From Leucobacter sp. CX169 (GTDB lineage Bacteria > Actinomycetota > Actinomycetes > Actinomycetales > Microbacteriaceae), in assembly GCF_017161405.1 (NCBI RefSeq), contig NZ_CP071051.1, positions 372,001 through 436,000 on the forward strand: 64,000 nucleotides of DNA, in the 5' to 3' direction. The notes under the pieces were generated by a model that was not told where the DNA came from, did not search any database, and saw only the letters and a list, made by a program, of their open reading frames with translations. The translations under genes and the position numbers were made by a program. Below, one piece after another: positions 53,914 through 62,769 of the stretch. The number at the start of each line of letters is the position of its first letter. Position 1 is the first letter of the stretch.

Positions 53914-55201
53914 GGTGGTCTCAGGTTGTTAGCGCAACACTGCGAATGAGTTCGTCCAGCATGACAGCTGGTTTGCGATATCCGTGAATGCGGCGGGGCC
54001 GAATATTGAGCAGCCGCTGCGTTTCCGCGAGTTCCTCGTCACTGACCTCATTGAAGTTCGTGCTCTTGGGATAGAAATCCCGAATCAGCCCGTTCGTGTT
54101 CTCGTTCGTTCCGCGCTGCCAAGGCGAGTGTGGATCACAAAAATAGATCGGGCAGCCCGTCGCGACCGTGAACTTCGCGTGAGACGCCATTTCAGACCCT
54201 TGATCCCAAGTGATCGTGCGCATCAGCTCTTTCGGGAGGCCCTGGATCATGCTCGACAACACGTCCATGACGGTCGCGCTGTCACGCCTGCCCGGGAGAC
54301 GACCGATCAACGTGGCGCGTGTGGTCCGCTCTGCCAGGGTCACGATGCCCGAGTTCCCCGGACCAACCACCAGATCCCCCTCCCAATGCCCGGGAACCGC
54401 GCGATCGTTCACCTCCGCAGGACGCTCACTCAAACGGGCGCCCTCAAGCCAGGGACGACTGTTGCGGGCGGGAAGCTTTGACTGTGGTTTGCGTGTCGTG
54501 CGCCCCGACCGCAACGCTTTCTCAACCGTGAGCTCGTGCCGTAGCGCTCCCTTGCCCTGAACGTAGAGTGCCTGGTAGATCGTCTCGTGGGACACGTGCA
54601 TCTCCGGCCGGTCGGGGAACTCGAGGCGTAGCTCGCCCGCGACTTGCTCAGGCGAGTACTTGTCGTTCAATCGTGCCACGACCTCGGCCCGCAGCTCAGG
54701 GGCAGTGAGTTTCCCCGCCCGAGGACGGGGCCGCAACACCAGCGCCTGGTAGTGGGCGAGCTCAGCGTTGTAATGCTCGTCTCCCCAGTCCTCAACAACG
54801 TGCTTGCTGATCTCGCGTGACACGGTCGATGGACTCACCTTGAGTTCCCGAGCAATTTCCCGAACCCCGAGCGGCAGAGTCAGCGACCGCGCCACCTGAA
54901 TAAACGACCGGCCAGCCAACGTCAGTCGACGATATGACTGGCCTTGCGCGGCCGGAATCGTCGCACTCATCGGCATAGAGACGACCCCGCCACCCAGCTT
55001 TGGAGAAATGAAATTCATGCCAGCAAGCATTGCCCATCGCTTCACCGCTGTCGCGCTCAACCCCAGCTCAGTATGGATATCCTGCGCGGAAACTCCACGA
55101 ATGAGCAGCCCATACGCAGCTGCCCGCATTTCCCAGGGGATCTTTATTCCCACAACACACGTCCTTCCGGAAGAGTGTTGCGCTAGCTATCTGAGACCGC
55201 C
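53914..55201. mobile_element. IS30-family insertion sequence, apparently intact
   Basis: A 1288-bp element bounded by 28-bp inverted repeats (53914-53941 and 55174-55201) matching at 24 positions; the ends start GGTGGTCTCAG/GGCGGTCTCAG and share GCGCAACACT inwards. TAC is duplicated on both sides (53911-53913, 55202-55204), the usual IS30-type three-base duplication or shorter. One full transposase gene fills it. The element lies exactly in the middle of palindrome copy C. Confidence 0.9.
53921..55153 (-). CDS. IS30-family transposase
   Basis: A 410-residue DDE transposase. An N-terminal helix-turn-helix (GVSAQDIHTELGLSATAVKR) and a second one (GVREIARELKVSPSTVSREI) precede the catalytic core. 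The core has Asp in PGHWEGDLVVG, Asp in TITWDQGSEM and Glu in RGTNENTNGLIRDFYPK, the IS30 arrangement, and ends with the typical RPRRIHGYRKPAVML. It starts at a GTG and has no frameshift, so the element should be competent. Confidence 0.95.
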   Translation of the reverse strand: MGIKIPWEMRAAAYGLLIRGVSAQDIHTELGLSATAVKRWAMLAGMNFISPKLGGGVVSMPMSATIPAAQGQSYRRLTLAGRSFIQVARSLTLPLGVREIARELKVSPSTVSREISKHVVEDWGDEHYNAELAHYQALVLRPRPRAGKLTAPELRAEVVARLNDKYSPEQVAGELRLEFPDRPEMHVSHETIYQALYVQGKGALRHELTVEKALRSGRTTRKPQSKLPARNSRPWLEGARLSERPAEVNDRAVPGHWEGDLVVGPGNSGIVTLAERTTRATLIGRLPGRRDSATVMDVLSSMIQGLPKELMRTITWDQGSEMASHAKFTVATGCPIYFCDPHSPWQRGTNENTNGLIRDFYPKSTNFNEVSDEELAETQRLLNIRPRRIHGYRKPAVMLDELIRSVALTT

Positions 55202-55231
55202 TACTTGGAAGCCGCAGATTGAGACTTCTCG
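55202..55231. repeat. Long palindromic repeat copy C, right half
   Basis: After the TAC duplication and TTG, the right arm at 55208-55231 pairs with the left arm at 20 of 24 positions. Removing the element restores a hairpin with a nine-base loop, as in copy A. Confidence 0.8.
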
Positions 55232-55265
55232 GCGACGTGCGCGGGTGCGACTCCTCGCTGACGCA

Positions 55266-55303
55266 CAAACGGGGCCCGGCGCAAGTCCGCCGAGCCCCGT
55301 TTG
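55266..55303 (-). terminator. Terminator hairpin after the sugar ABC operon
   Basis: Sixteen-base arms (CAAACGGGGCCCGGCG against CGCCGAGCCCCGTTTG, one G-U pair) around a six-base loop, 10 bp after the binding-protein stop on the minus strand. There is no strong T tail. Confidence 0.6.
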
Positions 55304-55313
55304 AAGATGCGCG

Positions 55314-56243
55314 CTACTTCGTGACGAGCGTTCCGGGGAGCTCGACCTGAGCCTTCGTCGGCGCCTGGCCGTCCACGACCTGGGCCTGGATCAGCTCGGC
55401 GACCTGCTTGGAGATCGCGGGCCAGTCCTGCTTCACCGTCGCGACGAAGGGGCCACCCTTCTTGATCTCGGCGAGCGCGAAGTCCTGGCCGTCGACGCCG
55501 ACGACCGAGATGCCGGTCTTGCCGGCCGCGTCGAGCGCCTGGGTGGCGCCGAGCGCGGGCTCGTCCCAGCCGCCCCAGATGCCGGTGAACTTGTCGCCGG
55601 CCGTCGAGAGCAGGTCCTGCACCGAGGCGCGCGCGTCATCGACGGGCCCGGGCACGTTGACGTGCTTTTCTTCGAGAATGGTGATGCCGGCGGCCTCGAA
55701 GGTCGCGCGAGCGCCCTCGGCACGGGCCTTCACCCCGGGGTGCGGGTCGTGCGTCAGCATGACCACCGAGCCGGATCCGCCCATCGCGTCGATGAGGGCC
55801 GTGGCGCTCTGCTCGCCGAGATCGATGTTGTCGCTCGTGACGTTCGCGGCGATGCCCTCGGCGGGTGCGGCGTCGATTGCGAAGACCGGGATGCCCGCGT
55901 CGGCGGCCGACTTCAGGCCGAGCGACAGCTGCGTCGGGTCGCCCATGCCGAGCACGATGGCGTCGGGCTGCTGCGCCGCGGCGTCCTGGAACGCGCTGTT
56001 CAGCTTGTTCATGTCGCCGGCGGTGTCGACCACGCTGACGTTCCAGCCGCGGCTCTTGCCCTCCTCCTCGAAGAGGTCAATGACCTCCTTGGTGGCGGCG
56101 TTGCCGAGGTACGGCGTCACGACGGCGACGGTGAGGGCGTCGTCGCCCGCGCCCTCGGGGGTCGCTTCGCTCGCGCAGCCGGTCAGCGCGAGGCCTGCGG
56201 CGAGCGCGAGGCTGGCCGTGGCGATCCGGGTAAACGTCTTCAT
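55314..56243 (-). CDS. Sugar ABC transporter substrate-binding lipoprotein (RbsB-like)
   Basis: A 309-residue type I periplasmic-binding-fold protein with lipobox LTGC near residue 23. LTVAVVTPYLGNAATKEVID, the hinge segments PDAIVLGMGDPTQLSLGLKS and VFAIDAAPAEGIAANVTSDN, and GIWGGWDEPALGATQALDAA match the ribose/xylose/inositol group. Last gene of the minus-strand operon, 33 bp after the kinase. The sugar is not determined; the adjacent kinase favours a pentose or sugar alcohol. Confidence 0.88.
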   Translation of the reverse strand: MKTFTRIATASLALAAGLALTGCASEATPEGAGDDALTVAVVTPYLGNAATKEVIDLFEEEGKSRGWNVSVVDTAGDMNKLNSAFQDAAAQQPDAIVLGMGDPTQLSLGLKSAADAGIPVFAIDAAPAEGIAANVTSDNIDLGEQSATALIDAMGGSGSVVMLTHDPHPGVKARAEGARATFEAAGITILEEKHVNVPGPVDDARASVQDLLSTAGDKFTGIWGGWDEPALGATQALDAAGKTGISVVGVDGQDFALAEIKKGGPFVATVKQDWPAISKQVAELIQAQVVDGQAPTKAQVELPGTLVTK

Positions 56244-56276
56244 GGTGCTCCTGTTCGGGTGGGGGTCGGGGTGAGC

Positions 56277-57839
56277 TCAGCGTGTGAGCTGGTGGAAGGT
56301 GGGGGTCAGCGCCGCGTAGAGCGCGCGGTGAGTGGCGAGGCGTTCGGTGAGCGGCCCGCGGGCGGGGCCGGGCCGGGTCTCGGTCAGGATCCTGCCGGCG
56401 GTCCCGTGCGCGGACAGCAACGGCTCGATCTGGTGGCTGAGCCCGATGGCGTCCGCCGCGGCGCGGGCGGCGGAGCGGCTGCCGGGGTCTTCCTCGGCGC
56501 TGCCCGCGGTGTCGCCCGTCACCATCGTGGCGCCGAAGACGTCGGCGCAGATCTGCCGCCAGGCGGGGCTGTCCGAGCCGCCGCCGACGAGGGGAAGTCG
56601 GTCCTGGGTGATCCCCATCGCATCGGACGCGTGGCGCAGCCCCATCGCTACCCCGGTGAGGACCCCGAGGTAGAGGTCTTCGGGGGTGGTCTGCTCGGTC
56701 ACGCCGACGAAGGCGCCGCGCAGCGCGCCGTCGCGCACTGGGGTGCGCTCGCCGCCGAGGCCGGGGAGCACGAGCGGGCGCGCGGCCAGTGCCGCCGGAT
56801 CGCTGACGCGGGCGGCGATGCGCGCCTCGGCGACTGCGAAGTCGCAGCCCGGCAGGAAGGTCTCGAGCGCCCAGGCCGACGCCGAGCCGGCGGACTGCAC
56901 CGCACCGATGCGCAGGCGGGTATCCCAGCCGGGCATCACGAGCGAGTGGATCGGGGAGGGCTCGGCCTGGGGCGAGCCCGGCTCGGCGGCGGGGGTCACC
57001 GCGGCGAGCCAGCCCGATCCGCCGAGGTAGAGGTAGGCGTCGCCGGGGGTGGAGCCCGCGAGCCCGTCCGTGGTCGCGCCCGCATCGCCGGTGGCGTGCG
57101 CGATCGGGATGCCCGCGGGCAGGCCGAGCTCTGCCGCCGCCGCCGGGTCGAGGGCGCCCGCGACAGACTCGGGGCCGGATCCGGACAGCCGGGGAAGCTG
57201 ATCGAAGCGGGCGCCCGAAACCGCGAGAACCTCGGCGTCCCAGTCGCGGGTCTCGATGTTCAGGAGCCCGGTGGTGGAGGCCGTCACGACGTCGCAGAGC
57301 GCCGCCTCGGCGGTGGTTCCCGCCGCGCGCCAGGCGATGTAGCTGTGGGCGCCAAAGAGGAGGTGGGTCGCGACGGCGAGCGTCGCGGGCTCGTGCGCCG
57401 CAAGCCACGAGATTTTCGCCGCAACGTTCGAGACGTCCTGGTGGTTTCCGGTGCGTTCCTCCCAGCCGGGCAGCCGGTCGACGAGCGCGGCGTGCTCGAG
57501 GCCGGCGCGAGTGTCAGAGTAGAGCAGCACCGGGCGTACCGCCGAGCCCGCAAGAGCCTGCGTGCCAGTGCGAACCGGCACCAGGTCCTGCATCTGCCCG
57601 GTGACCCCGAGCGCTACGACGCGGTCGGCGAGCCCCGCCCCGGCGAGTTCACCGCACACCGTGCGCGCGGCCGCCCACCAGTCAGCGGGATCCTGCTCTG
57701 CGGACCCTGCGATGCCTGAACCGGTGATGGTCGGGTACCCAGCGAACGCGCTCAGCAGGGTGGTGCCGTCGGGGGAGACCGCCGCAAGCTTGACGCCGGA
57801 GGTGCCGAAGTCGAGGCCGACGATGACGGGGTCGGCCAC
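56277..57839 (-). CDS. FGGY-family carbohydrate kinase (xylulokinase-like)
   Basis: A 520-residue kinase. N-terminal phosphate motif VIVGLDFGTSGVKLAAVSPD, then VVALGVTGQMQDLVPV, the central AHATGDAGATTDGLAGSTPG and the C-terminal LPLVGGGSDSPAWRQICADV are in the FGGY order. The gene abuts the permease stop and start (position 57839 shared). It would phosphorylate the imported sugar or its isomer. No isomerase or regulator is adjacent, so the substrate remains open. Confidence 0.87.
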   Translation of the reverse strand: MADPVIVGLDFGTSGVKLAAVSPDGTTLLSAFAGYPTITGSGIAGSAEQDPADWWAAARTVCGELAGAGLADRVVALGVTGQMQDLVPVRTGTQALAGSAVRPVLLYSDTRAGLEHAALVDRLPGWEERTGNHQDVSNVAAKISWLAAHEPATLAVATHLLFGAHSYIAWRAAGTTAEAALCDVVTASTTGLLNIETRDWDAEVLAVSGARFDQLPRLSGSGPESVAGALDPAAAAELGLPAGIPIAHATGDAGATTDGLAGSTPGDAYLYLGGSGWLAAVTPAAEPGSPQAEPSPIHSLVMPGWDTRLRIGAVQSAGSASAWALETFLPGCDFAVAEARIAARVSDPAALAARPLVLPGLGGERTPVRDGALRGAFVGVTEQTTPEDLYLGVLTGVAMGLRHASDAMGITQDRLPLVGGGSDSPAWRQICADVFGATMVTGDTAGSAEEDPGSRSAARAAADAIGLSHQIEPLLSAHGTAGRILTETRPGPARGPLTERLATHRALYAALTPTFHQLTR

Positions 57840-58825
57840 TACAGCCGCCCGCGCTTGTTGATTCGGCTGAGGCTCACCGCGAGCACGATGATGACGCCGG
57901 TGAGCACTTGCTGGACGTAGCTGTTGACCTGGAGGATGTTCAGGCCGTTGCCGAGCACGCCGACGATACCGAGGCCGACGACGGTGCCGCCGATCGACGG
58001 CGTGCCGGCGCGCGACAGCGTGATCCCGAGGAAGACGGCCGCGATCGAGGAGAGCATGAACGGGTCGGCGGCGTTCGGGTGCGCCGAGGCGAGCCGGGCC
58101 GTGAGCACAATGCCCGCGAGGGCCGCGCCCGCACCCGAGACGAGGAACGCGCTAAAGCGCACCAGCTTCACGTTCACGCCCGTGAGGCGCGCCGCCTCGG
58201 GGCCGCCGCCGACGGCGTACCACTGCCGGCCGAGGACGGTGCGGGACAGCAAGAACCAGACCGTGAGGGCGAGCAGGATCGCGACCACCACCGGTACCGG
58301 GATGGGGCCAAGCTTGCCCTGGCCGAGCCAGACGAATGTGTCGGGCAGCCCGAAGACCGTGGTGCCCTCGGAGATGAGGAGCGCGAGGCCGGTGAAGGAG
58401 GTCATGGTCGCGAGCGTCGCGATAAACGCCGAGAGGCCGAGGTAGGCGACGAGGAAGCCGTTGAGTGCACCGGCGACAAGGCCCGCGGCCAGCCCGGCGG
58501 CGATGGCCAGCGCCGGGTGCAGCCCCGCGACGAGCAGCTGGGCGGTGAGCACGCCGGTCAGGCTCGCGAGCGCGCCGACCGAGAGGTCGAAGTCCCCGAC
58601 GACCATCACGACCGTCTGGACGGCGGCGATCATGGCGAGGATGGCGAGCTGCTCGAGGATGTTCGAGAAGTTCAGCGGGGTGAGGAACGCCTGCGGCTTG
58701 AGGATCGCGAACAGCGCGATGAGCCCCACGAGGCCGATCAGCGTGCCGAACGAGGCGAGGCGCGCGGTGGCGTTGCGGCGAGCTGCGCGGGGTGCGGGGG
58801 CTGCGGTGCGTTCGGTCGTCGTCAT
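57839..58825 (-). CDS. Sugar ABC transporter permease (RbsC-like)
   Basis: A 328-residue membrane protein with eight to ten helices. VVMVVGDFDLSVGALASLTG, ALNGFLVAYLGLSAFIATLA and the ATPase-contact region AVGGGPEAARLTGVNVKLVR are typical of BPD_transp_2 permeases for monosaccharides. The start overlaps the ATPase stop (ATGA). One gene only, so it presumably works as a homodimer. Confidence 0.93.
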   Translation of the reverse strand: MTTTERTAAPAPRAARRNATARLASFGTLIGLVGLIALFAILKPQAFLTPLNFSNILEQLAILAMIAAVQTVVMVVGDFDLSVGALASLTGVLTAQLLVAGLHPALAIAAGLAAGLVAGALNGFLVAYLGLSAFIATLATMTSFTGLALLISEGTTVFGLPDTFVWLGQGKLGPIPVPVVVAILLALTVWFLLSRTVLGRQWYAVGGGPEAARLTGVNVKLVRFSAFLVSGAGAALAGIVLTARLASAHPNAADPFMLSSIAAVFLGITLSRAGTPSIGGTVVGLGIVGVLGNGLNILQVNSYVQQVLTGVIIVLAVSLSRINKRGRL

Positions 58826-60324
58826 GCGGATGTCCTCGTGCAGAGATGGAGCAGCGATGCCTCGGTGAGGGACGCGGCGGGAACGGTGTCGACCAGGCGG
58901 CCGTCCGAGAGTACGGATACTTCGTCCGCGACGCCGATGAGCTCGGGCAGCTCGCTCGACACCACGACGATGGCGACGCCGCTGTCCGCGAGGTCGCGAA
59001 TCAGCTGATAGATCTCGGACTTCGTGCCGATATCGATGCCGCGGGTCGGCTCGTCGAGCAGGAGCACCCGCGGGGTTCGCCCGAGCATCTTCGCGAGCAC
59101 GACCTTCTGCTGATTCCCGCCCGAAAGCTCCGCCACGGGTTGCTGCACCGAGATGGCGGAGATCGCGAGATCGGTCTTGCCCCGCTCGGCAGCTTTGCGC
59201 TCGCGGCGAGGCGAGGCTACGCCGAGGGTGCTGAGCGTGCGAGGGTCGGCAAGGGCGATGTTCTGCAGGATCGTCGCGTTCATCACGAGCCCCTGGCTGC
59301 GGCGTTCCTCGGGCACGAGGACGATGCCGGCGTCCATCCGGCGGGCGAGGCGCAGGCGCGTCACATCGGTTCCCGAGAGATCGATGCTGCCGCTCGCGGG
59401 CCGCTCGGCCCCGGCGATGAGACGCAGCAGCTCGCTGCGGCCAGCACCTGCGAGGCCGGCGACGCCGAGCACCCGGCCGGCGCGGGCCTCGATCGAGACG
59501 CCGTCGAGGGTGCGGCCGGTGAGTGTGTGGGTGCGCAGCACGACGGGGGAGTCTTCCGGGAGGCCGGCGGCACGCGCAGGGTACACCTGGCCGTGCTCGC
59601 GCCCGATCATCGCGGTGACGACCTCATCGAGCGAGGTCTCGGCAATCGGTCGCGTCCACACGTGCGCACCGCCGCGCAGCACCGTCGCGGTGTCGGCGAG
59701 CGCGAAGACCTCGTCCAAGCGGTGCGAGACGTACAGGATCGCGGTGCCGGCCGAGCGCAGCCGCCGCAGGACCGCGAAGAGCTGCTCCGCCTCGGTGTCG
59801 GTGAGCGCGGCCGTCGGCTCGTCCAGGATGAGGATACGGGCATCGCGGGCCAGGGCGCGCGCGAGCGCCACCATGGTCTGCTGCACCGCGGAGAGCTCGC
59901 CAACGGGGACGTCGAGCGGCAGCCGCTGCCCCAGCTTCGCCAGCTCGATCTCGGCGGCCGCGTTCAGCGAGCGGCGGCGCAGGATCCCGCCGCGGCCGTG
60001 CGCTGGCATGCCCAGGAAGATGTTCTCGGCCACCCCGAGCGTCGGCACGAGCGCGAGCTCCTGCGGCAGCGCGACGACGCCGGCCGACTGCGCGTCTCGT
60101 ACTCCACGAAAGCGGCGGCGCTCGCCGCCGAGCACGATGTCCCCGGCGCTCGGCTCAATCACTCCGGCCAGGATCTTGATCAGCGTCGACTTCCCCGCGC
60201 CGTTCTCGCCGAGCAGCGCGTGGATGGATCCTGCGTGCAGCGCGATCGAGACGTCCGACAGCACGCGGACGGGGCCGTAGTCACGGCATACCTGATCGGT
60301 TGCGAGGGGGACGGCTTGGCTCAC
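58822..60324 (-). CDS. Sugar ABC transporter ATP-binding protein, two cassettes (RbsA-like)
   Basis: A 500-residue protein with duplicated ABC cassettes. The first has Walker A GENGAGKST at about residues 39-47 and LILDEPTAALTDTEA. The second has the degenerate GLAGAGRSE, LSGGNQQKVVLAKML and LLLDEPTRGIDIGTKSE. This matches RbsA/MglA/XylG. First gene of the operon; divergent from the NUDIX gene, with 105 bp between. Confidence 0.94.
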   Translation of the reverse strand: MSQAVPLATDQVCRDYGPVRVLSDVSIALHAGSIHALLGENGAGKSTLIKILAGVIEPSAGDIVLGGERRRFRGVRDAQSAGVVALPQELALVPTLGVAENIFLGMPAHGRGGILRRRSLNAAAEIELAKLGQRLPLDVPVGELSAVQQTMVALARALARDARILILDEPTAALTDTEAEQLFAVLRRLRSAGTAILYVSHRLDEVFALADTATVLRGGAHVWTRPIAETSLDEVVTAMIGREHGQVYPARAAGLPEDSPVVLRTHTLTGRTLDGVSIEARAGRVLGVAGLAGAGRSELLRLIAGAERPASGSIDLSGTDVTRLRLARRMDAGIVLVPEERRSQGLVMNATILQNIALADPRTLSTLGVASPRRERKAAERGKTDLAISAISVQQPVAELSGGNQQKVVLAKMLGRTPRVLLLDEPTRGIDIGTKSEIYQLIRDLADSGVAIVVVSSELPELIGVADEVSVLSDGRLVDTVPAASLTEASLLHLCTRTSA

Positions 60325-60417
60325 GGGGTTCTTTCACGTCTGGTCGCCTCGCTCGGGTGGAGGCACTCTCCCGAGAATACCGGGAAGTCGGGGGCGAGGG
60401 CGCATGGGGCTTCCGCA

Positions 60418-60423
60418 TAGGCT
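60418..60423 (+). promoter_or_regulatory. Leaderless -10 element before the NUDIX gene
   Basis: TAGGCT ends six bases before ATG 60430 and no Shine-Dalgarno sequence is present, the same arrangement as at deoA, hadA and the quinone dehydrogenase. Confidence 0.5.
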
Positions 60424-60429
60424 GGCCAG

Positions 60430-60834
60430 ATGACACGGATCGAGGTGGTGGGCGCGGTGATCGTCCGTGGCGGCCTGGTGTTGTGTGCCCAGCGAGGCCC
60501 CGGCGGCAGCCAGGCCGGCCGGTGGGAGTTCCCGGGCGGCAAGGTCGAATCGGGGGAACCGCCCCGGGCCGCGCTCGCGCGCGAGATCGTCGAGGAGCTG
60601 GGTGCCGCGGTCACGGTCGGGGACCGGATCGAGACGACCGAGCACGAAGAGGCGTTCGGCACGATCGTGCTGACGACCTTCTACTGCACACTCATAGCGG
60701 GCGAAGCCGAGCCGGCCCTGACTGAGCACGTCGATGCGCGCTGGCTCGCGCCGTCCGAGCTGATGGACCTCGATTGGGCTCCGGCCGACGTGCCCGCGGT
60801 ACGTCGTGTCGCGAGGGACCTCGGCCGACTCTAG
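60430..60834 (+). CDS. NUDIX hydrolase, MutT-like (8-oxo-dGTP diphosphatase type)
   Basis: A 134-residue NUDIX protein. The box GKVESGEPPRAALAREIVEE followed by LG (residues about 40-61) is complete, with the metal-binding REIVEEL core. The preceding GRWEFPGGK is typical of MutT/CTP-pyrophosphohydrolase groups that clean oxidised or methylated nucleotides. Single gene, leaderless start. Substrate choice within the family is not certain. Confidence 0.87.
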   Translation: MTRIEVVGAVIVRGGLVLCAQRGPGGSQAGRWEFPGGKVESGEPPRAALAREIVEELGAAVTVGDRIETTEHEEAFGTIVLTTFYCTLIAGEAEPALTEHVDARWLAPSELMDLDWAPADVPAVRRVARDLGRL

Positions 60835-61054
60835 ATTTCGTGGTCCGGGCTCGATCCCGGAATCCCGAGGCAGAACGCGCCCATTCCGAGTCCACGGCGA
60901 CTGAATGGGCGGCCGCCGAATAGACCCCGTCGCGAACTCCACGCATATCGGGCGCGGATTCCACGGTTTCCGACGGTGTTCGATTCGTGGCGGACTGGGC
61001 GCGTGGGAAACACTTGAGAACGCACACCCTGCCGCCGACGCCAGAAGGAGAGAA
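60835..61054. other. Intergenic region before system 4
   Basis: Two hairpins are visible. TCCGGG/CCCGGA (about 60843-60860) may end the NUDIX transcript. CGCCCATTC/GAATGGGCG (60878-60911, 16-base loop) may be a terminator or a control site. No clear promoter or gene was seen. Confidence 0.4.
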
Positions 61055-61939
61055 GTGACCTCGACGACACGAGTCATCGCACTCGGCCGAAAGAGCCGCC
61101 CGACCCGAGGCTCCCTGCTTCTTCTCATCCCGGGGATCGCGACCGTGGTCCTGCTCGGGATCCTGCCGTTGTTTATCGTGGCCCGGAACAGCGTGGCGGA
61201 GGCCGACAACTACGGCGGCATCATCGGCGGATTCACGCTTGAGCACTACCTCAAGCTGCTCGATCCCGTCTATTCGAAGACGATGCTGTACTCGATCGGC
61301 CTCGCCGCCCTCAACACGCTCGTCTGCGTCGTCATCGGCTACCTGACTTCGTACTACATCGTGTCCCGCCCCGAGGGGCGCCAGGGCTTCCTGCTGCTCC
61401 TCATCATCATTCCGTTTTGGACGGACTTCCTCGTGCGGACCTTCGCCTGGATCACGATCCTGGGCTCGGGGGGACCGATCGCCGGGGTGCTCGGGATATT
61501 CGGCATCAGCGGCTTCTCGCTCATCCCGAGTAACACCGCGGTGATCCTGGGACTGCTCTACTCGTTCCTGCCGACCGCCATCTTCCCGATCTACGCGTCG
61601 ATGCGTTCGATCGACGGGTCGCTGCGCGAGGCGGCCACTGACCTCGGCTGCAGCTGGTGGGGCGTGCACCGCCGTGTCATCCTGCCGCTGAGCATGCCCG
61701 GCATCCTCGGGGCAGCGATGCTGACCTTTATCCCCACGATGGGCGTCTTCGTGATCCCCGTGCTCCTGGGCGGTGGAAAGGATCCGCTCGTCGGCAACTT
61801 GATCGTCACGCTGTACACCGAGTTCCGCAACCAGCCGATGGGCGCCGCAGTGTCGATGGTGCTCCTCGTCCTTATGTTGATTTCTATGGCATTGATCGGC
61901 CTCGCGCTGAAGAAGCCGAACCGCAAGAAGGGTGCCTGA
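61055..61939 (+). CDS. ABC transporter permease, PotB-like (system 4)
   Basis: A 294-residue six-helix permease. LVRTFAWITILGSGGPIAGV and the EAA loop SLREAATDLGCSWWGVHRRV followed by ILPLSMPGILGA are PotB-like. GTG 61055 is preceded by AGAAGGAGAGAA; the frame is open from 60905, but the extra part crosses the hairpin and has no conserved pattern. First gene of a plus-strand unit ordered permease, permease, binding protein, ATPase. Confidence 0.92.
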   Translation: MTSTTRVIALGRKSRPTRGSLLLLIPGIATVVLLGILPLFIVARNSVAEADNYGGIIGGFTLEHYLKLLDPVYSKTMLYSIGLAALNTLVCVVIGYLTSYYIVSRPEGRQGFLLLLIIIPFWTDFLVRTFAWITILGSGGPIAGVLGIFGISGFSLIPSNTAVILGLLYSFLPTAIFPIYASMRSIDGSLREAATDLGCSWWGVHRRVILPLSMPGILGAAMLTFIPTMGVFVIPVLLGGGKDPLVGNLIVTLYTEFRNQPMGAAVSMVLLVLMLISMALIGLALKKPNRKKGA

Positions 61940-61942
61940 TTC

Positions 61943-62725
61943 ATGGACCGGATGGTGAACGGCATTGCGCGCGCCGTATTCGTATTCCTCTACATTCCGA
62001 TCTGCGCGGTCATCGTGTACTCGTTCAACGCGGCCGGCACCAGTACCCGCTTCGAGGGCCTGACGCTGCAGTGGTACGTCGACCTGTTCCAGGATGAGCA
62101 GCTCATGACCACCCTGCGCACGAGCGCGATCGTCGGCGTGCTCGCCGCGACCCTCGCCACCGCGATCGGCATCATGTTCGCGCTCGGGCTCCAGCGCTAC
62201 CGGGGCAAGGGCAAGACCGCGATGATCGGCATGATCGCCCTGCCGTTGATCGTTCCCGAGATTGTGCTGGGCGTGGCGCTGCTGAGCGTGTTTAGCTCGA
62301 CGAAGGTTCCGCTCGGGATCCTGACGCTCGTGCTCGGCCACCTCATCGTGGCCCTGCCGCTCGCGACGCTCGTGCTGATGAGCTCGGCATCGATGCTCGA
62401 TCCGAGTCTGCCCGAGGCGGCGACCGATCTCGGTTGCACCCCGTGGCAGACCTTCACCCGCGTGTACTTCCCGCTCTTGCGGCCCGCGGTCATGGCGGCC
62501 TGGTTACTGAGCTTCACCACCTCGTTCAGCAACATCGTGATGTCGACGTTCCTCAGCGGCGTCGGCTCGACGACCCTCCCGCTCAAGATCTACTCGAGCC
62601 TCAAGACCGGCCTGACGCCCAGCATCAATGCGCTCGGCGCGCTCTTGATCCTGCTCACCCTCGTCATCGTGCTCTCGGTCGGGATCCGGCAGATGCGTCG
62701 CATCCTCGTCGACTCCCGCTCGTAG
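61943..62725 (+). CDS. ABC transporter permease, PotC-like (system 4)
   Basis: A 260-residue membrane protein. The EAA loop is SLPEAATDLGCTPWQTFTRV followed by YFPLLRPAVMAAWLLSFTTS, and FSNIVMSTFLSGVGSTTLPL matches PotC-type ends. It starts three bases after the preceding stop. Both permeases share the AATDLGC signature, unlike systems 2 and 3, marking a separate subtype. Confidence 0.92.
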   Translation: MDRMVNGIARAVFVFLYIPICAVIVYSFNAAGTSTRFEGLTLQWYVDLFQDEQLMTTLRTSAIVGVLAATLATAIGIMFALGLQRYRGKGKTAMIGMIALPLIVPEIVLGVALLSVFSSTKVPLGILTLVLGHLIVALPLATLVLMSSASMLDPSLPEAATDLGCTPWQTFTRVYFPLLRPAVMAAWLLSFTTSFSNIVMSTFLSGVGSTTLPLKIYSSLKTGLTPSINALGALLILLTLVIVLSVGIRQMRRILVDSRS

Positions 62726-62769
62726 CGCCCCTCGTACTCACCCCGTTCACCCCTTTGAAAGGAATACCC

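Noticed and set aside
55662-57719. 685-codon open frame on the plus strand
   Set aside because: Antisense to the binding protein and FGGY kinase, which have clear family motifs; Gly/Arg/Val-rich shadow sequence.
60692-62341. 549-codon open frame on the minus strand
   Set aside because: Antisense to the NUDIX gene and system 4 permeases; composition rich in Arg, Glu, Asp and His typical of a shadow of hydrophobic genes.
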